A stretch of DNA of 62,490 nt, taken from Flammula alnicola (taxonomy: Eukaryota > Basidiomycota > Agaricomycetes > Agaricales > Strophariaceae). How positions within the stretch are numbered: position 1 is the stretch's first letter; each line of letters starts with the position of its first letter. Of the stretch, positions 9,994-21,423 are shown piece by piece. Made by a program: the position numbers and the translations under genes. The stretch covers positions 1 to 62,490 of the forward strand of contig JADNRV010000285.1 in the NCBI GenBank assembly GCA_015499995.1, in the 5' to 3' direction. The notes under the pieces were generated by a model. It searched no databases, was not told the DNA's origin, and saw only the letters and a list, made by a program, of their open reading frames with translations.

Positions 9994-11330
9994 ATGTCGA
10001 GCACCCCTCTGATATACCGCCTTGGAGAAAAAATAGGACATGGTTCATATGTGAGTCCTTTGGCTCAATCACCCGTCATAAAGCACACTAACATTCATTT
10101 GTGGAATTAGTGCCTCGTGTACCAGGCAACTGAACAGAATTCAGGAAAAATCGTCGCGCTCAAAAAGTCGCGCGCTCCCTTGAGAGTGAACCGCACTTTG
10201 CTCAAATACGAGGGCCACATCCTCCAGCTCCTCCAGGGGCACCCTTCGATCCCAGAGGTGTATGCATACGGGCACCTACCTCACTTCGAATATCTGTCGA
10301 TGGAGCTCATGGGACCGAGCCTGAAGGACAAATGGCCTGGCCCTACCTCGCGCATACCAATAAAGACAGTCCTTCGCATCGTTTACCAGGCAGTACGTTT
10401 CGCGTCGCTTTCACTTCAAATCAGACCCTTCTGAGTACAATATGAACCAGATTTGCGCCCTGGAACACGTTCATACCCATGGATTTGTACACCGGGATAT
10501 AAAGCCCGAAAACTTTCTCTGCTCAACAGAAGACCCATCCAGAATCATGCTTACCGACTTCAACATATCAATTCCTATCAAAAAAGGTCCATTAAGCAAG
10601 TACAACCCCCTTGCCGATTCCAGACATATTGTTGGTACCATCCACTGGGCGAGTCTTAACGCCCTTGAAGCAATTGGTAAGTATCATGTATTATGTTTCA
10701 CAAGTTGACTTTTTCGACGGTAGAACTATTCCAGACCTTGCACCTCGAGACGACCTCGAGTCTCTCGCTTACATCGCTCTCTTCTTCGTACGTGGCGACC
10801 TTCCATGGCGCAGAGGTGACTATCACCTCGAACCGTTAAAGCGCTGCCTGCATCGCATCCGAGCCGCCAAGGCGGCATTATCTGGTGTTAGGCTGGGCGC
10901 CGGTCATGCACCCGAAGTTGGGCACTTACTCGATTACAGTCGCCGGCTGGGGTTTACTCAACTCCCCGACTACGACGACCTCAAAGCCCGGTTCACTGCA
11001 CTGGCGACACGGCTGGGATTCAGATCCATATCCGGAGAGCCCCTCGATTGGACTCCACAGCCATCCAAGCGAGAGATAGGGCCAGGCCTTGTTGTCAGCG
11101 ACAATAGTGGAAGTAGTAGTGGGAATACCGAGGCCGAATATGAAGATACCTCCACCTCCTGCGGCGACGAAGAACCCGAGCCGGCAGTTCTAGGCAGCTA
11201 CTTTGGCCAGGATATCAGCACTTGGGATTTCGTTCAGGGCGAGCGGGCTTTGGAGCTAACGCTTCCGGCTGACCAGGAGGAACTGGCAGACAGCCAAATC
11301 GCGTACATTACAGAAGTCATCAATGATTAA
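9994..11330 (+). CDS. Casein kinase I-like protein kinase
   Basis: Spliced model of 4 exons (9994-10050, 10111-10392, 10451-10676, 10735-11330), 386 residues. All introns are GT-AG and 58-60 nt. The kinase core shows a glycine loop (GEKIGHGSY), the ATP-anchoring lysine in IVALKK (K37), the catalytic loop HRDIKPEN (127-134), DFN in place of DFG (149-151), and the CK1 signature RRDDLESL-like PRDDLESLAY. CK1-type kinases phosphorylate serine/threonine in many signalling and trafficking pathways; the specific role here is unknown. The tail (about 280-386) is acidic and low-complexity and lacks the palmitoylation cysteines of YCK-type kinases as far as I can see. It is transcribed away from CSN1, and the retrotransposon now separates the two starts. 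The DFN change departs from the usual metal-binding motif but keeps the aspartate. Confidence 0.87.
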
Positions 11331-11717
11331 TTCGTTGCTGGTACGTAGACTGCCAAGCTGCAGCTCGTATCCTTCAGTGACTCTAACTTGGCCCTGTCGA
11401 TGACCGAGGGTAGGTCTATGCGCTTAGGCTGATGACAGTAGATCCCTCTTCTATAGGTTCGGCGCAACCAAGCATTTTAACCGAAGGTCAGCGGGTCGAC
11501 GCAAACCGCCATGTGAAAAGGGATTGTTCTTCTGTTGAACGGCATGAGCCTTGAAACAATGTACTTATATGCACAATACCTTGCACAAATCGCAAAATCT
11601 AATAACAATGTATTGAAGTTAACACTGCTGGTGTTGAGGAAATTTATCGTGGCAATAAAATAAAATTCCACGGGAACCACAAAAATCGATGTGAGATTCT
11701 CCACATGATCCATAACT

Positions 11718-13444
11718 CTACTCGCGGTCAAAGTTCTTCCAAGCATGTTTTTCGTACTCGATCGTCCGATTTCTCCGTTTGGTGGGCCTGTAATTCATCA
11801 AAGGTGAGGAAAAAACAATGTCAAAAAATTACCGGTGACGTACAAAACCGGGACTCTGGGTTCAATAAGCGCTCTCTGCTGCAGACTTTGGAATCGGTCG
11901 CGGAACAAATTGCCTTCAGGCTGTGAAAAACAACTTAGCGCGAGTGATGAAACCATGAGATGGCGACAAACCTTCAAGCCCCGTAGACTTTCGCTCAGAT
12001 CTTCACCCAGCTGAACCACAACACTATCCTCCGGCACCTTGTGTTTCCCAAGTTTCTGTCCAGCCAGGCCTTGCTTCTTCAGTTTCTCGGCCAGCTTGAG
12101 CAGCCTTTGTTCGCGTTCCTGTTCTTGGGCAGACATCACTCTCGCCGTCGACCGCCGCATAGCTTTGGCGTCGTTGATGGAGGCCAACAGCCGTTTCCGT
12201 TGTGCTTTCTCCGCAAGTGCTCGTTTCTAAAAGAACGTCAATAAGCAAATTCCTCCTAAAGATATAAAATACGCGCCTCCTTGAGCAAGCGGGCAGCCTT
12301 ATTTTTTTGGGCCTTCGTTTTGCGTTCAGGCACCTTTTTCGCCAGCTGTTGCGATTCATCCTCGCCTTGCGGCTCTTCTTCCTCCTCCTCGTTCGCGTGA
12401 AGTTCTTGCACTTTCATGCCCGGCGCCACTGAGAAGTCGTATTCTTCTTGATTGTCCTTAGCCTCCTCGATCTTCTTTTTGGTCTCGGCGAGTTTCTCGG
12501 CCTGCTCCAGCCGCTTCTGCTCGATTGTTGCGGCTTTCACAAGTAGCTCTTGATGAGCATCTGCGGGAGGGTTGTAAGAGGTTCCTTGATGGGGTTCTAC
12601 GATCGCAGGGACTTCAATGAGATCTCTGGTGTTCGTCACGATTGGAGGCTAATAAACTTGTTAGTTACTTGCATTCTTACGACTCAATAATAATAATAGA
12701 TGCGCACCTTTGCTTTCTTCTTCGTCACAGTCTCAAGACCATCCTTCAGTTCTTCTTCTGGTGGCTGAGGCGCCCATGGATCATATGTTCCGCTGAGCTT
12801 CACGGCCTCGCTAAGATCGACGACTCCACTTCCAGCAGCGTACTCCGAGGGATCCATGATACTATTGAAAGGTCCTTTCCGCGGCCGCTTTGCGATCCGC
12901 ATCAACCTCTCCTTCTCCTCGCGATTCAAAACAGGCTTCCGCTTATTTGAACCAGGCGTAGTTCGCGAAAAAACAGCAGGCACGGCCGACCGTTGCGCAA
13001 GAATTTTGGTAGATGTCAGCTGCGACGCCGAATATCTAGGCAGAGTGTGTCTAACTGCAATATTCCATAGTTGTCAGAAAACAAAAATCTTATGCAGGAG
13101 AAATGCAGAACCTACTTTTATCATCTCCTGTTGTGTCGACCTGGAATAGCTGTCCATCTTGCATCTGGTGTAAAGTCGTACTTCGGAATAGCGTCAGTCC
13201 ACAATACAAAAGATACATGGTTGAACTCGTACCCAGTCACCCTCTCCTCCGCCCTCATACCCTCCAAAACCTCTTCAACGTCTTCAATATTCACATTTTT
13301 CCGCCAAGCACGTTTTCCTTTGCGACTCGCTTGCGTATGTTGAGACGGTGCGCCTACTGCCGAACGGGCAGGCTTCTTTCCCTTAGCTTTAGAAGTCGGC
13401 TTGGAGTCAAGGGCACTTGCTTTACTGCTTTTCGAGGTAGCCAT
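11718..13444 (-). CDS. NOP53: Ribosome biogenesis factor NOP53 (GLTSCR2 family)
   Basis: Minus-strand gene starting at ATG 13444. Spliced translation shows the conserved N-terminal block KGKRAWRKNVNIEDVEEVLE, then LFQVDTTGD, a central SGTYDPW segment, a long charged coiled-coil-like region (about 12.26-12.64 kb) and the C-terminal block PEGNLFRDRFQSLQQRALIE followed by EYEKHAWKNF. NOP53 docks on late pre-60S particles in the nucleolus and recruits the Mtr4-exosome for 7S pre-rRNA trimming. Introns are short; the last exon (11718-11787) joins with a GTACGT donor in phase 2. The basic Lys/Ala/Ser-rich N-terminus fits a nucleolar protein. The family is recognised with good confidence; some exon borders are inferred from frame only. 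Confidence 0.87.
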
Positions 13445-13560
13445 GGTTGACCGTTAAATTTCGAAGAAATAACCTTGACGCTAAAGCAGTCTGGCCAAAT
13501 AGCGGCAAGCAACCCGTCTAAATGCCGAATCTAATCTTCATGGATAGACAGCTATCATAT

Positions 13561-13646
13561 GGGCTCTTGGCGCAGCTGGTAGCGCGCCTGCTTTGCATCT
13601 TCGTGACGCCTGCATGAGGTCGTGGGTTCAAATCCCGCAGAGTCCA
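13561..13646 (+). tRNA. tRNA-Ala (anticodon UGC) with 13-nt intron
   Basis: Cloverleaf is readable: acceptor GGGCTCT/AGAGTCC with the G3-U70 wobble pair that specifies alanine, D stem GCGC/GCGC, anticodon TGC at positions 34-36, T stem GTGGG/CCCGC, discriminator A. An intron (13598-13610) sits one base 3' of the anticodon, the standard eukaryotic position. One mismatch is present in the anticodon stem (C28/U42). A run of T (from 13652) follows as the Pol III terminator. Confidence 0.92.
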
Positions 13647-13737
13647 CGGTATTTTTTTTCGCTTTGACGATTTCAACGGCTGAGTTGCAGAGAGTCTTTT
13701 TTGCGTGGGTTATGTAACGCCGTACTCTTGAATCGGG

Positions 13738-14320
13738 ATACTTAGTTTCGACGACAAAAAACTATCGTGGATATGTCAACGGAATGTATGTGGTTCTTTC
13801 GAACATAACTTTTGCTCAATATATTACGCTCTCTGTGCCAACAGTTCACTTAATATAAATATACAACAGTCGACCTCCGCCGCCCCATCCCCTATCTTTC
13901 CAACATCCGAGGACCATGGCTAGTAAAGCAGAGAGTAGCGCAAAGGAGAAGGAGTAGCGAAGGTAGTACTAAGTAGTAATAGCGGTAAAACGGCGATTCA
14001 TATAATCTCATCAAAACGACGCAGCCAGCCATATTAAATTAGCCCACCCCACAATGCACACATACGAGATACGAATTGTCAACTAAGCGGCGGCCCCGAA
14101 GGGGAGGGGAGGGTTAAGTGGAGAAGATACCGATGATCTTGAATGCAGGCACTCCTTGGCCTTCTTCGCCCAGGAGTTGGCAATCGACGAAATGCGACCC
14201 GCGAGAGACGTAGTGGTCGATAATTTGCAGTTTGAAGTACGTTAATGCAAGTGTTAGACCATGTTTGCTTGTGAAATACATAGGTAACATACGCAGGTAT
14301 TGGCTCGCCGACGTCAGCGT
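13738..14320. repeat. Segmental duplicate, upstream copy
   Basis: About 580 bp clearly homologous to 18966-19568 in direct orientation, with scattered substitutions and small indels. It starts at ATACTTAGTTTCGAC in both copies and stops at GACGTCAGCG. It contains the 3' UTR, last exon, last intron and the end of the penultimate exon of the SGNH-like gene at 19360-21162. Confidence 0.92.
14114..14320 (-). pseudogene. 3' fragment of the SGNH-like capsule-associated gene
   Basis: The minus strand encodes the same C-terminus (LLGEEGQGVPAFKIIGIFST, stop at 14114) as the complete gene at 19360-21162, preceded by the matching intron and the GEPIPA codons of the previous exon. The match ends abruptly near 14320 and the rest of the gene is absent. 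The coding part is still open, with one conservative change (VECQ to VDCQ), so the duplication is not very old or has drifted slowly. It has no start or promoter of its own. Confidence 0.87.
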
Positions 14321-16375
14321 GAAGATGCTGCACATGAATATTATACAAGTTTTTTTACTTAATGTTCCAGCCAATCATAGTGGTCGTATAACTAATGGCC
14401 CATATCCGATACACTGCGCCACACTCCAAGTCCCGCGCACTTCTTCCGGTGCCCATCACAAGAACCACAAGTCATTAAATGGGTGTACGAAAATCCCAAG
14501 GATACCGGGTTGCACAATCGCAACGTCCACCCGACGCCCTCACTATTAACTAAGTGACCCAACGCTGAATTCGAACCCTGCAAACAAGCTTCCCTTGCAC
14601 GTCGCGTGTCCCAGAAGCACTCATGTCTATCCCACATCCGTGCGATTAATCCTCTCCGAAACTGATCCTTCCTGATCCAGTGTCCAAAAAGTTAACGACG
14701 TCGGTCGTTTATTTTACCCTATCCTTCCAACGACCTTATACTATGTATCGAGATGGTATGTGATTCGAAAGAGTATTACCGCTCACCCACGTTGTGGATC
14801 TGTTAACGTGGCTTAGGCTCTGGCTCGTGCCTGGCTCTCATGTCGAGGGGCTTACAGGGGAGTTACTTAGACCTGACTCGCTTTCTCGATGCATTCTCCA
14901 TGCAGCACAGTCACTGCTCGAGGTAAGTATGAGGTCTACCGCGTCAGACCCACTGAGGCTGTTGTATGAAAAGAGAAAAGACGTATAGAAGCCCGTTCAA
15001 ATGACATCCTACTCTCCTCCTTTGAAGAGAGGGGTGCCCTATATTTCGTTAGCGAAACGGGCTCACCAGCCCATTGCCGAAGTAGGTTTACTCGACCCGC
15101 AGCCCGGCAGACACGTACTGCTAATTACAACTGGACGCACGGCGTAGGCGCTGTTCCTGCGGTCCTCCTACATATCGCAACCTGGGACGTTCATTTTTTG
15201 CATAAGTATACATACATGTCTATTCCCCATTTCCATTGTTTCATCCTACTTTTAACCTCGTTGTAGACCGGATTTCAGCGAGCATTTAATTTTAGGCTGG
15301 ATTTGAGCATAAACACGAATGGGATATTTTATCTCACTCGGCTCGTTCGTGATTCGGTCCAAGAGAGGCATCATCCGAGGCGGCAGACCGCGGTGATGTG
15401 GTGATGTGGTGGAAGTATTTTTGGCGAGCTTTTGGAGGCGAGCGGCAGACGTACCTGCCTTGTCGGCAAATGTACGCCGAGGATGCCAACCGCTTGACGA
15501 ATTCCATTAGACTTTGCAGATAAAGAGTGGAAAGCGATGTCGCATAACTTCAAGAGCGGTTTATCCATACAGCATGAGCGCTTTTCTTTTTGAGCACGCC
15601 GATTGGCGGCTGTTGAGGAGACGAGCTATAACAAGAACTGCCTATGATCAGTACGATGTTCAGCACGACCAACAGATACATGACGAATGGGCGGGCGACA
15701 GTAAACATGATTGACTGATTTCTTGCTCAGATCATCATGCGCAGCGAACCCTTTTTCAGAGATGCATTGGTTCGACCAAGACCACCGAATGAATTAAAAT
15801 TCCAGAGAATCGAGGGGCAGTTCGTTGAGATTTGGAAGACAGGAAAAATTGTTTGAGACAAGAGAGTGTTCTAAAGAACATGGAAAAGAAAGACTAGCAG
15901 GGCGCGAGTGTCGATGTTGTCGTTGTCGGTGAACTATTGCCCGAGCATCCCGAGAGCATAGAGGGTGCACTCGCAAGGAAAAAGCCGGGCCCGGTCAACA
16001 GTTGGCATATCGATGCGCCATCGAGGGAGCTGACTTTTTGTATCGCGAAGAAGACATTCTTCAAGAGGATATGCGCGAGAAGACAAGATATTCTTTCACA
16101 GGAGTCGAAGGGCGGGTTCACGTCGGGAAAGGAATAGTCTTCGTAGTCACTAAGACGTCGATGGCCATTCGGAGATTGGCGGGGTATGAATCCGTCGGCT
16201 GGGCTGCGAATTGGGAAGTTCCATAAATAAACACCACGACGGACCCGTGAACTTTTCGCACTGCCATTATGCTGCGGATGGATGGAATGAGAGCGAACCT
16301 CTACAGCTGGGGCGAACAGGTCGGATAATACAGTACTGACGCTCGGCAGAGCCGCGACTACTCTCCTTTACTTCT
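14321..16375. other. Intergenic stretch, no supported gene
   Basis: I see no recognisable coding gene. Two plus-strand patches look coding-like but could not be joined into a model: a 46-codon frame from ATG 15574 (ending ...IHDEWAGDSKHD) and open frames at about 15735-15868 and 15980-16226. They may be remnants or exons of a lineage-specific gene. Confidence 0.5.
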
Positions 16376-16382
16376 TATATAA
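16376..16382 (+). promoter_or_regulatory. TATA-like box of the GPI-type aspartic protease
   Basis: TATATAA 60 bp before the ATG at 16436, in a pyrimidine-rich leader. Position inferred from sequence only. Confidence 0.45.
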
Positions 16383-16435
16383 TATATTATCCTCCTTCTC
16401 ACCTTTTCTCTCCGCTTCTACATTCCCCAGATACA

Positions 16436-18604
16436 ATGGCACCTCTGGCGCTTGCGCTGTCCTTTCTATTACTTCCTTCTCTCTCTCTCGCTGCGGACCC
16501 CATTCACGTACCCCTCACTCGTCGTACAGGCTCAACCCACAAATTCGACATCGCCGAAGAAGCCCTTCGTCTCAGAGTCAAGTATGGCTTTGCCAATGCG
16601 ACATCCCTGCTACCTAGAAGCACAGGTATCGGCAGACGGGCGGCTTCTGCTGGTATACCCGTAACGAACCAGGTATTTTTTTCTGTTTTCTTGTTTTTTG
16701 GTCTTTTCTCATTCCTGATGAATTGCAGGACGATGACGCCAGTTATTTTGGAACGATAACCATTGGTACACCGTGAGTTGCTTCGTTAAATTCCACTCCG
16801 TCGACTCCGGAGCCTGCGCCTGTCCATTTTTTTTATGGTTCCACGGAAAAGACAAGCCGAAGAAAAACACGCTTACTAACTGCTTGCATTGCCTCTAACA
16901 AACAGACCGCAGAGTTTCGCCGTCATCCTCGACACTGGCTCTTCGGATCTATGGCTCGCGGGCACCTCATGTAAAAGCTGCACCTCTGCGACCCCTTTGT
17001 TCCAGACCTCGCAGTCGTCGACGTTCCAGGGTGGCACAAGCACCATTGGCACAACCGGCACAACGATTGGCTCACGGATACAGATCACCTATGGATCCGG
17101 CCAAGTCACCGGATTGCTCTCCTCAGACACAGTGTCGATGGGCGGCTTCACTATTCCCAATCAAAATTTCCGTGCGTAATACTTGTTCGCAATGATGCCG
17201 ACACTTGAGGTAGTAACTAACATTGAATTTTTTACAGTGGACGTGGACGACCTACAGAGCGACCAAGGGGGCAGTCTCCTTGACGGTGCTGTGTCGGGTA
17301 TCATGGGTTTGGCGTTCAGCACAATTGCTAGCACACGTGCGACGCCGTTCTGGCAGGCACTGGTTAACGGCAACCAGCTCTCGACGCCCGAGATGGGCTT
17401 CTGGCTGGAGCGGACCAATAACCCACAGATACAAGACGTGCCCGGAGGGGTGTTTACCCTCGGAGGAACGAATTCCTCCCTCTTTACCGGCGATGTCGAG
17501 TTCATCAACATGCCAGTTACTACCCCCTCGTTCTGGCTTTTGGCTGTGTCTAGTGAGTTTTTGTGTTCTGCCTCAATTTTTTTCCACTAGGTTTCTTTAC
17601 CTATTTTATTCTTTCCTCCTAAATTCGCTCATGAGGTTAAATGTGGGTCTGGTCGTTCGAATATATTTTGCCTTGGGTTTCCAGGTATAACCGTCAATGG
17701 AAAATCCGTGACAGTCTCCACCAACACGGCGCTGTCAGCTATCGACACCGGTACAACCCTCATTGGTGGACCCACAACCGACGTCGCCAGCATCTGGGCC
17801 GCCGTTCCTAACAGCGGTCCATCACCGACCAGCCCTGGATTCTTCAATTTCCGTGCGTCCCGCCTCTTCTTTTCCTTTGGCCGTACTGACATGTTCGTTA
17901 TTCGTGCGTTATAGCGTGCTCTACGCAAGTCGTCGTCACGCTCTCCTTTGGCGGCAAGGCGTGGCCCATCAGCGCCGCGGATATGAACACCGGTCCGGAG
18001 CCTAATGACAACACCAAGTGTATCGGTGCGATCTTTGATTTGAGCATGGGCACGAATATCGAGCCCGGTTCGGGGAACCCGAGTTGGGTCGTCGGTGATA
18101 CTTTCCTCGTACGTATTTCTCCCGATTTATAGGAGGTTTCTGGCTGATACTCATATCTCCTCTTTTCTCCCTTTTTTTCACCCGTTCTGGGTTCTTTCGA
18201 CCGACAGAAAAATGTGTACTCAGTTTTCCGCGCAACGCCGCCCTCGGTCGGATTCGCACAGCTCTCCAGCGCAGCGGGAGGATCAGGTGCGGGACCGTCT
18301 GCTCCGCCAGCGAGCACTGGTGCTAGTGCTTCTATACTCACGACTTTGTCGACCCCTACTACGTCTGGACTTGCAGGCACGCCAAGTGGATCGGGATCGA
18401 CTTCGGGAAGTGGGAGTGGCTCGCCTACTGCTAGTATGTTTTTTCTTTTCTTCGTCTTTTGTTGCTGTTTTTAGTTGGGCGTTTGATGCGATTGGGAGCT
18501 GATCAATCCTCTTTTAAAATCTAGGCGGTGCTTTGTCGACAAAGGCATCGACGGCGATCGTGCTCGGTTCGGCGCTGACGGCGCTCGTCATGCTCTATCT
18601 GTAA
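16436..18604 (+). CDS. Secreted, probably GPI-anchored aspartic protease (A1 family)
   Basis: Eight-exon model (16436-16672, 16729-16772, 16906-17171, 17238-17552, 17685-17852, 17915-18108, 18208-18433, 18525-18604), 509 residues, all junctions in frame. It has an N-terminal signal peptide (MAPLALALSFLLLP...), a propeptide, and the two catalytic motifs DTGSS (D102) and DTGTT (D308) of pepsin-like proteases. The C-terminus carries a Ser/Gly/Ala/Thr-rich stalk followed by a short hydrophobic end (STAIVLGSALTALVMLYL), typical of yapsin-like GPI-anchored enzymes at the cell surface. A1 proteases cleave extracellular or cell-wall proteins at acid pH. It has no close relation in layout to the second protease at 30786. 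Substrate is unknown. Confidence 0.9.
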
Positions 18605-18965
18605 AGTTATCTCAAACGATAATATGCACTCGTGCTCGCCGGAACTGCTTATGATGCATATCCTATCAACGACTTCGACGGGGATTGACTTCGGACTGTA
18701 GTGGGGGAGGAAGGAGCTATTTAGATGGATGACGAGGACGACTCATCGTTGTATTTTTGTTAACGGTCTACTTACTACTACCATTTGCCAAAACGGAAAA
18801 GCAGCTGCGTTTTATGTGCAACCTGGACTTGTTGTGTTTTCTGGCTCGATTTACTTACCGGCAAGTTACCGGTAAATAAAAAACCGGTACCCAACCCTAG
18901 AACAGACGCTAGTCTACATTTTTGCGTGTGGAATACATACTTATGTAGCTTCAGAATAACCCTGA
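18605..18965. other. Intergenic, 3' flank of the protease
   Basis: No coding signal. A short inverted run of GGTAAATAAAAAACCGGT-like sequence occurs near 18860-18890. The duplicated block starts at 18966. Confidence 0.4.
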
Positions 18966-19568
18966 ATACTTAGTTTCGACAACAAAAAATTGCAGCCATC
19001 GAGGATATGTCAACGGAATCTATATGGTTCTTTCGAACATAATTTTTGCTCAATGTACTACGCTCTCTGTGCCAACAGTCCATTTAATATAAATATACAA
19101 CAGTCGACCTCCGCCGCCCCATCCCGCATCATTCCAACATCCGAAAACCATAGCTAGTAAAGCAGGAGGAGTAGCGCGAAGGAGAAGGAGTAGCGAAGGC
19201 AGTACTAAGTAGTAATAACGCTAAAACGGCGATTCATATAGTCTATTACGGTCTGATCAAAACAGCGCAGCCAGCCAGATTAAATTAACCTACCCCCACA
19301 ATGCACACATACGAGATACGAATTGTCAACTAAGCGGCGGCTCCGAAGGGGAGGGAGGATTACGTGGAGAAGATGCCGATGATCTTGAATGCGGGCACTC
19401 CTTGGCCTTCTTCGCCCAGGAGTTGGCATTCGACGAAATGCGACCCGCGAGACACGTAGTGGTCGATAATTTGCAGTCTGTAGTATGTCAATGCAAGTGT
19501 TAGACCATGCTGGCTTGTGAAATACACAGGTAACGTACGCAGGTATTGGCTCGCCGACGTCAGCGGCG
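18966..19568. repeat. Segmental duplicate, downstream (parent) copy
   Basis: Homologous to 13738-14320. This copy is in its natural place, the 3' end of the complete SGNH-like gene, so it is the likely source of the upstream fragment. Confidence 0.92.
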
Positions 19569-21162
19569 TTCTCGATAACCTTGGCGCCTCCATAGTTGTC
19601 ATCCACCCAGCACTCAACCGAACTGCCTTCTCCGACCTGCGACACCGGCTCTTTGAGGTAATAAATCCCAATATCGCCCGCGCCGACCTTGATGGGTATC
19701 CTGAGCTTGCTCGTCGGCAGCGTCGAGTACCAGTAATGCGCCGTAGTCTGCAGCGAACTTCCGCCCGCCGTCGTCGGGTGATAAGCGAACCACCCAGAAC
19801 CGTAAAACAGCGACGGTGGGAGGGGGTTGATCAGGTCGTTCGCCGACACACAGAAGGGGGCGACTTCTTCGTACGCTCTGCCCGAGTTGGGCCGCGTGTT
19901 GATGCGCCCTGGGGGGACGTTCAGCAGCGCAGAGTGGGTATCTTTCACCAGCTTGCGGCTGCTTTCCGTGTCGGCGCCTTCTTTGCCCTTCTTCTCGTCG
20001 GGCTCGGGTACACCGGGCCTCTGCCCAATGCCGCCGAACAGGCCACGCGAGTCGCCCTTGTCTGGGGTGTGCACGGGGATGGCATCGAACGCGTTTCCGT
20101 GAGCGACGGACCACGCCACGCAGATCTGCGACTGCATATAGGCGACGAGGATGTCGGTGATGAGGTCGTGGCCCTCCACGCTGGCAAGGATGGGGTCGAC
20201 GTAGTACTTGTTGACCGAGTTGGGGTTCTGCATATACTCTGGGAACACGGTCGACTTGATGCTGATGTGTGGCACATCGTAGAACTGGGCGACGATGTTG
20301 TGCCAGTGGTCCGGTCCCGCGAAGCCATGCGACTGGTGCACCTGCGGGCTGAAGTGGCCGAGGAGGAGGACGGCGGGCTGGTCGGGGCGGATAAGAATGG
20401 ATCGGACGAGAATTTCGAAGTTCTCCATCATCTCTTGACCGCTATAAATGGGCGAGATAAGTATGAGGGTGGATAATGACAAGTCAAAATGCGTACGGAG
20501 GGTCTTCAGTGTCAAGCTCAATAATAACGAGGTCCGTCACGTCTGGAAGGTGGTGCGAGTTGCAAAAGCCAAAGTAGCCAGAGTTGGTCCGTCGCATGGC
20601 GCCGTTGGTGAGTTCCGACGCAGGATGGGGGAAGACAGAGTTCCACCATTGGAAGAACTTGGAAGGGTAACATTTGGGGGATATAGGGTCATCGCCAGCG
20701 CCATGGCAGGAAGATACTACATTATGTCGTTAGACTGAAGTCAAGATGAAAGAAACACGTAGACAGGGACGTACTTGAACCACCGAGGATGCTGATCGTG
20801 ACTGGCTGGCCAGCAAGGGCTTGGTTGAGAACGCGTTGTATCCGTCCCCCGCTCCCAAGATGAAGCCTGCTCTTCGACAAAGTCAACGCCCCGTACTTGG
20901 CTCCCAGCTGATCCCCTGGCCCGTAGTTGGGACAAAATTCGAACGGGTTAGGCCCCGCCTCTGTCGCGTTGAAGTAATTCTTCGCCTTCACATCGGCGTT
21001 GGAGTATTTCTTCACCGCGCTGGCGGTTCCGACAGTCGGCCAGATGAAATGCGTGCATACGAGGACGAATACGAGGAAAACGAGGACCATCCATATGCGA
21101 TTTGTGACGCCAAAGCTGCGCTGCTTGAAGCGAGAAGTAGACTTTTCAGAGTCTGAGGCCAT
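19360..21162 (-). CDS. Type II membrane SGNH-hydrolase-like protein, Cap64/CAS3-type family
   Basis: Four exons on the minus strand (21162-20775, 20716-20497, 20441-19539, 19477-19360), 542 residues. A short basic N-terminus is followed by one membrane helix (WMVLVFLVFVLVCTHFIW), so the rest should face the Golgi/secretory lumen. The junction of exons 1 and 2 creates GGSISSCHGAGDD, an SGNH block-I-like motif with the candidate nucleophile serine. Such proteins occur in fungi as 'capsular associated' proteins related to Cryptococcus CAP64/CAS3 and are thought to modify cell-surface polysaccharide. Neighbour: a divergently transcribed GT69/CAP59 enzyme starts 261 bp away, which supports a shared pathway. 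The start at 21162 was chosen because the membrane helix follows at normal distance. The family call is from motif and context and is less certain than the gene model. Confidence 0.75.
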
Positions 21163-21423
21163 GTCGGTGTGGTTCTGGATGGCCAGCGATATGTGTGCCG
21201 GTCCCCTTCCTGCTCGTCGTTGCATGCGACGAGTAGAAAAAGAGCGCCGTTGAATGGTCACAAGAGGCTATGAGTGAAGTGATGAATTTTGAAATTCCCC
21301 CTTAGGGGTTTCTAATTTTCCCATACGTCGCCCTGGCTGTAACCTGTTCCTGCACCACACATTTCTTACCTCACAAAGGGCTCTCAGTCTTTGGGCAGCG
21401 TCGACGTGTAGGTAAAGGTCGCC
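21163..21423. promoter_or_regulatory. Shared divergent promoter of the SGNH-like and GT69 genes
   Basis: Only 261 bp lie between the two start codons. The perfect palindrome CCCCTTAGGGG (21298-21308) combines two opposed CCCCT motifs, the stress-response element recognised by Msn2/4-type zinc fingers in yeasts. Function here is inference. Confidence 0.5.

Noticed and set aside
19517..20476. 319-codon plus-strand open frame
   Set aside because: Exactly antisense to exon 3 of the SGNH-like gene, whose model has splice sites and family motifs. The frame is Arg/Val/Asp-rich, typical of the reverse of GC-rich coding sequence.
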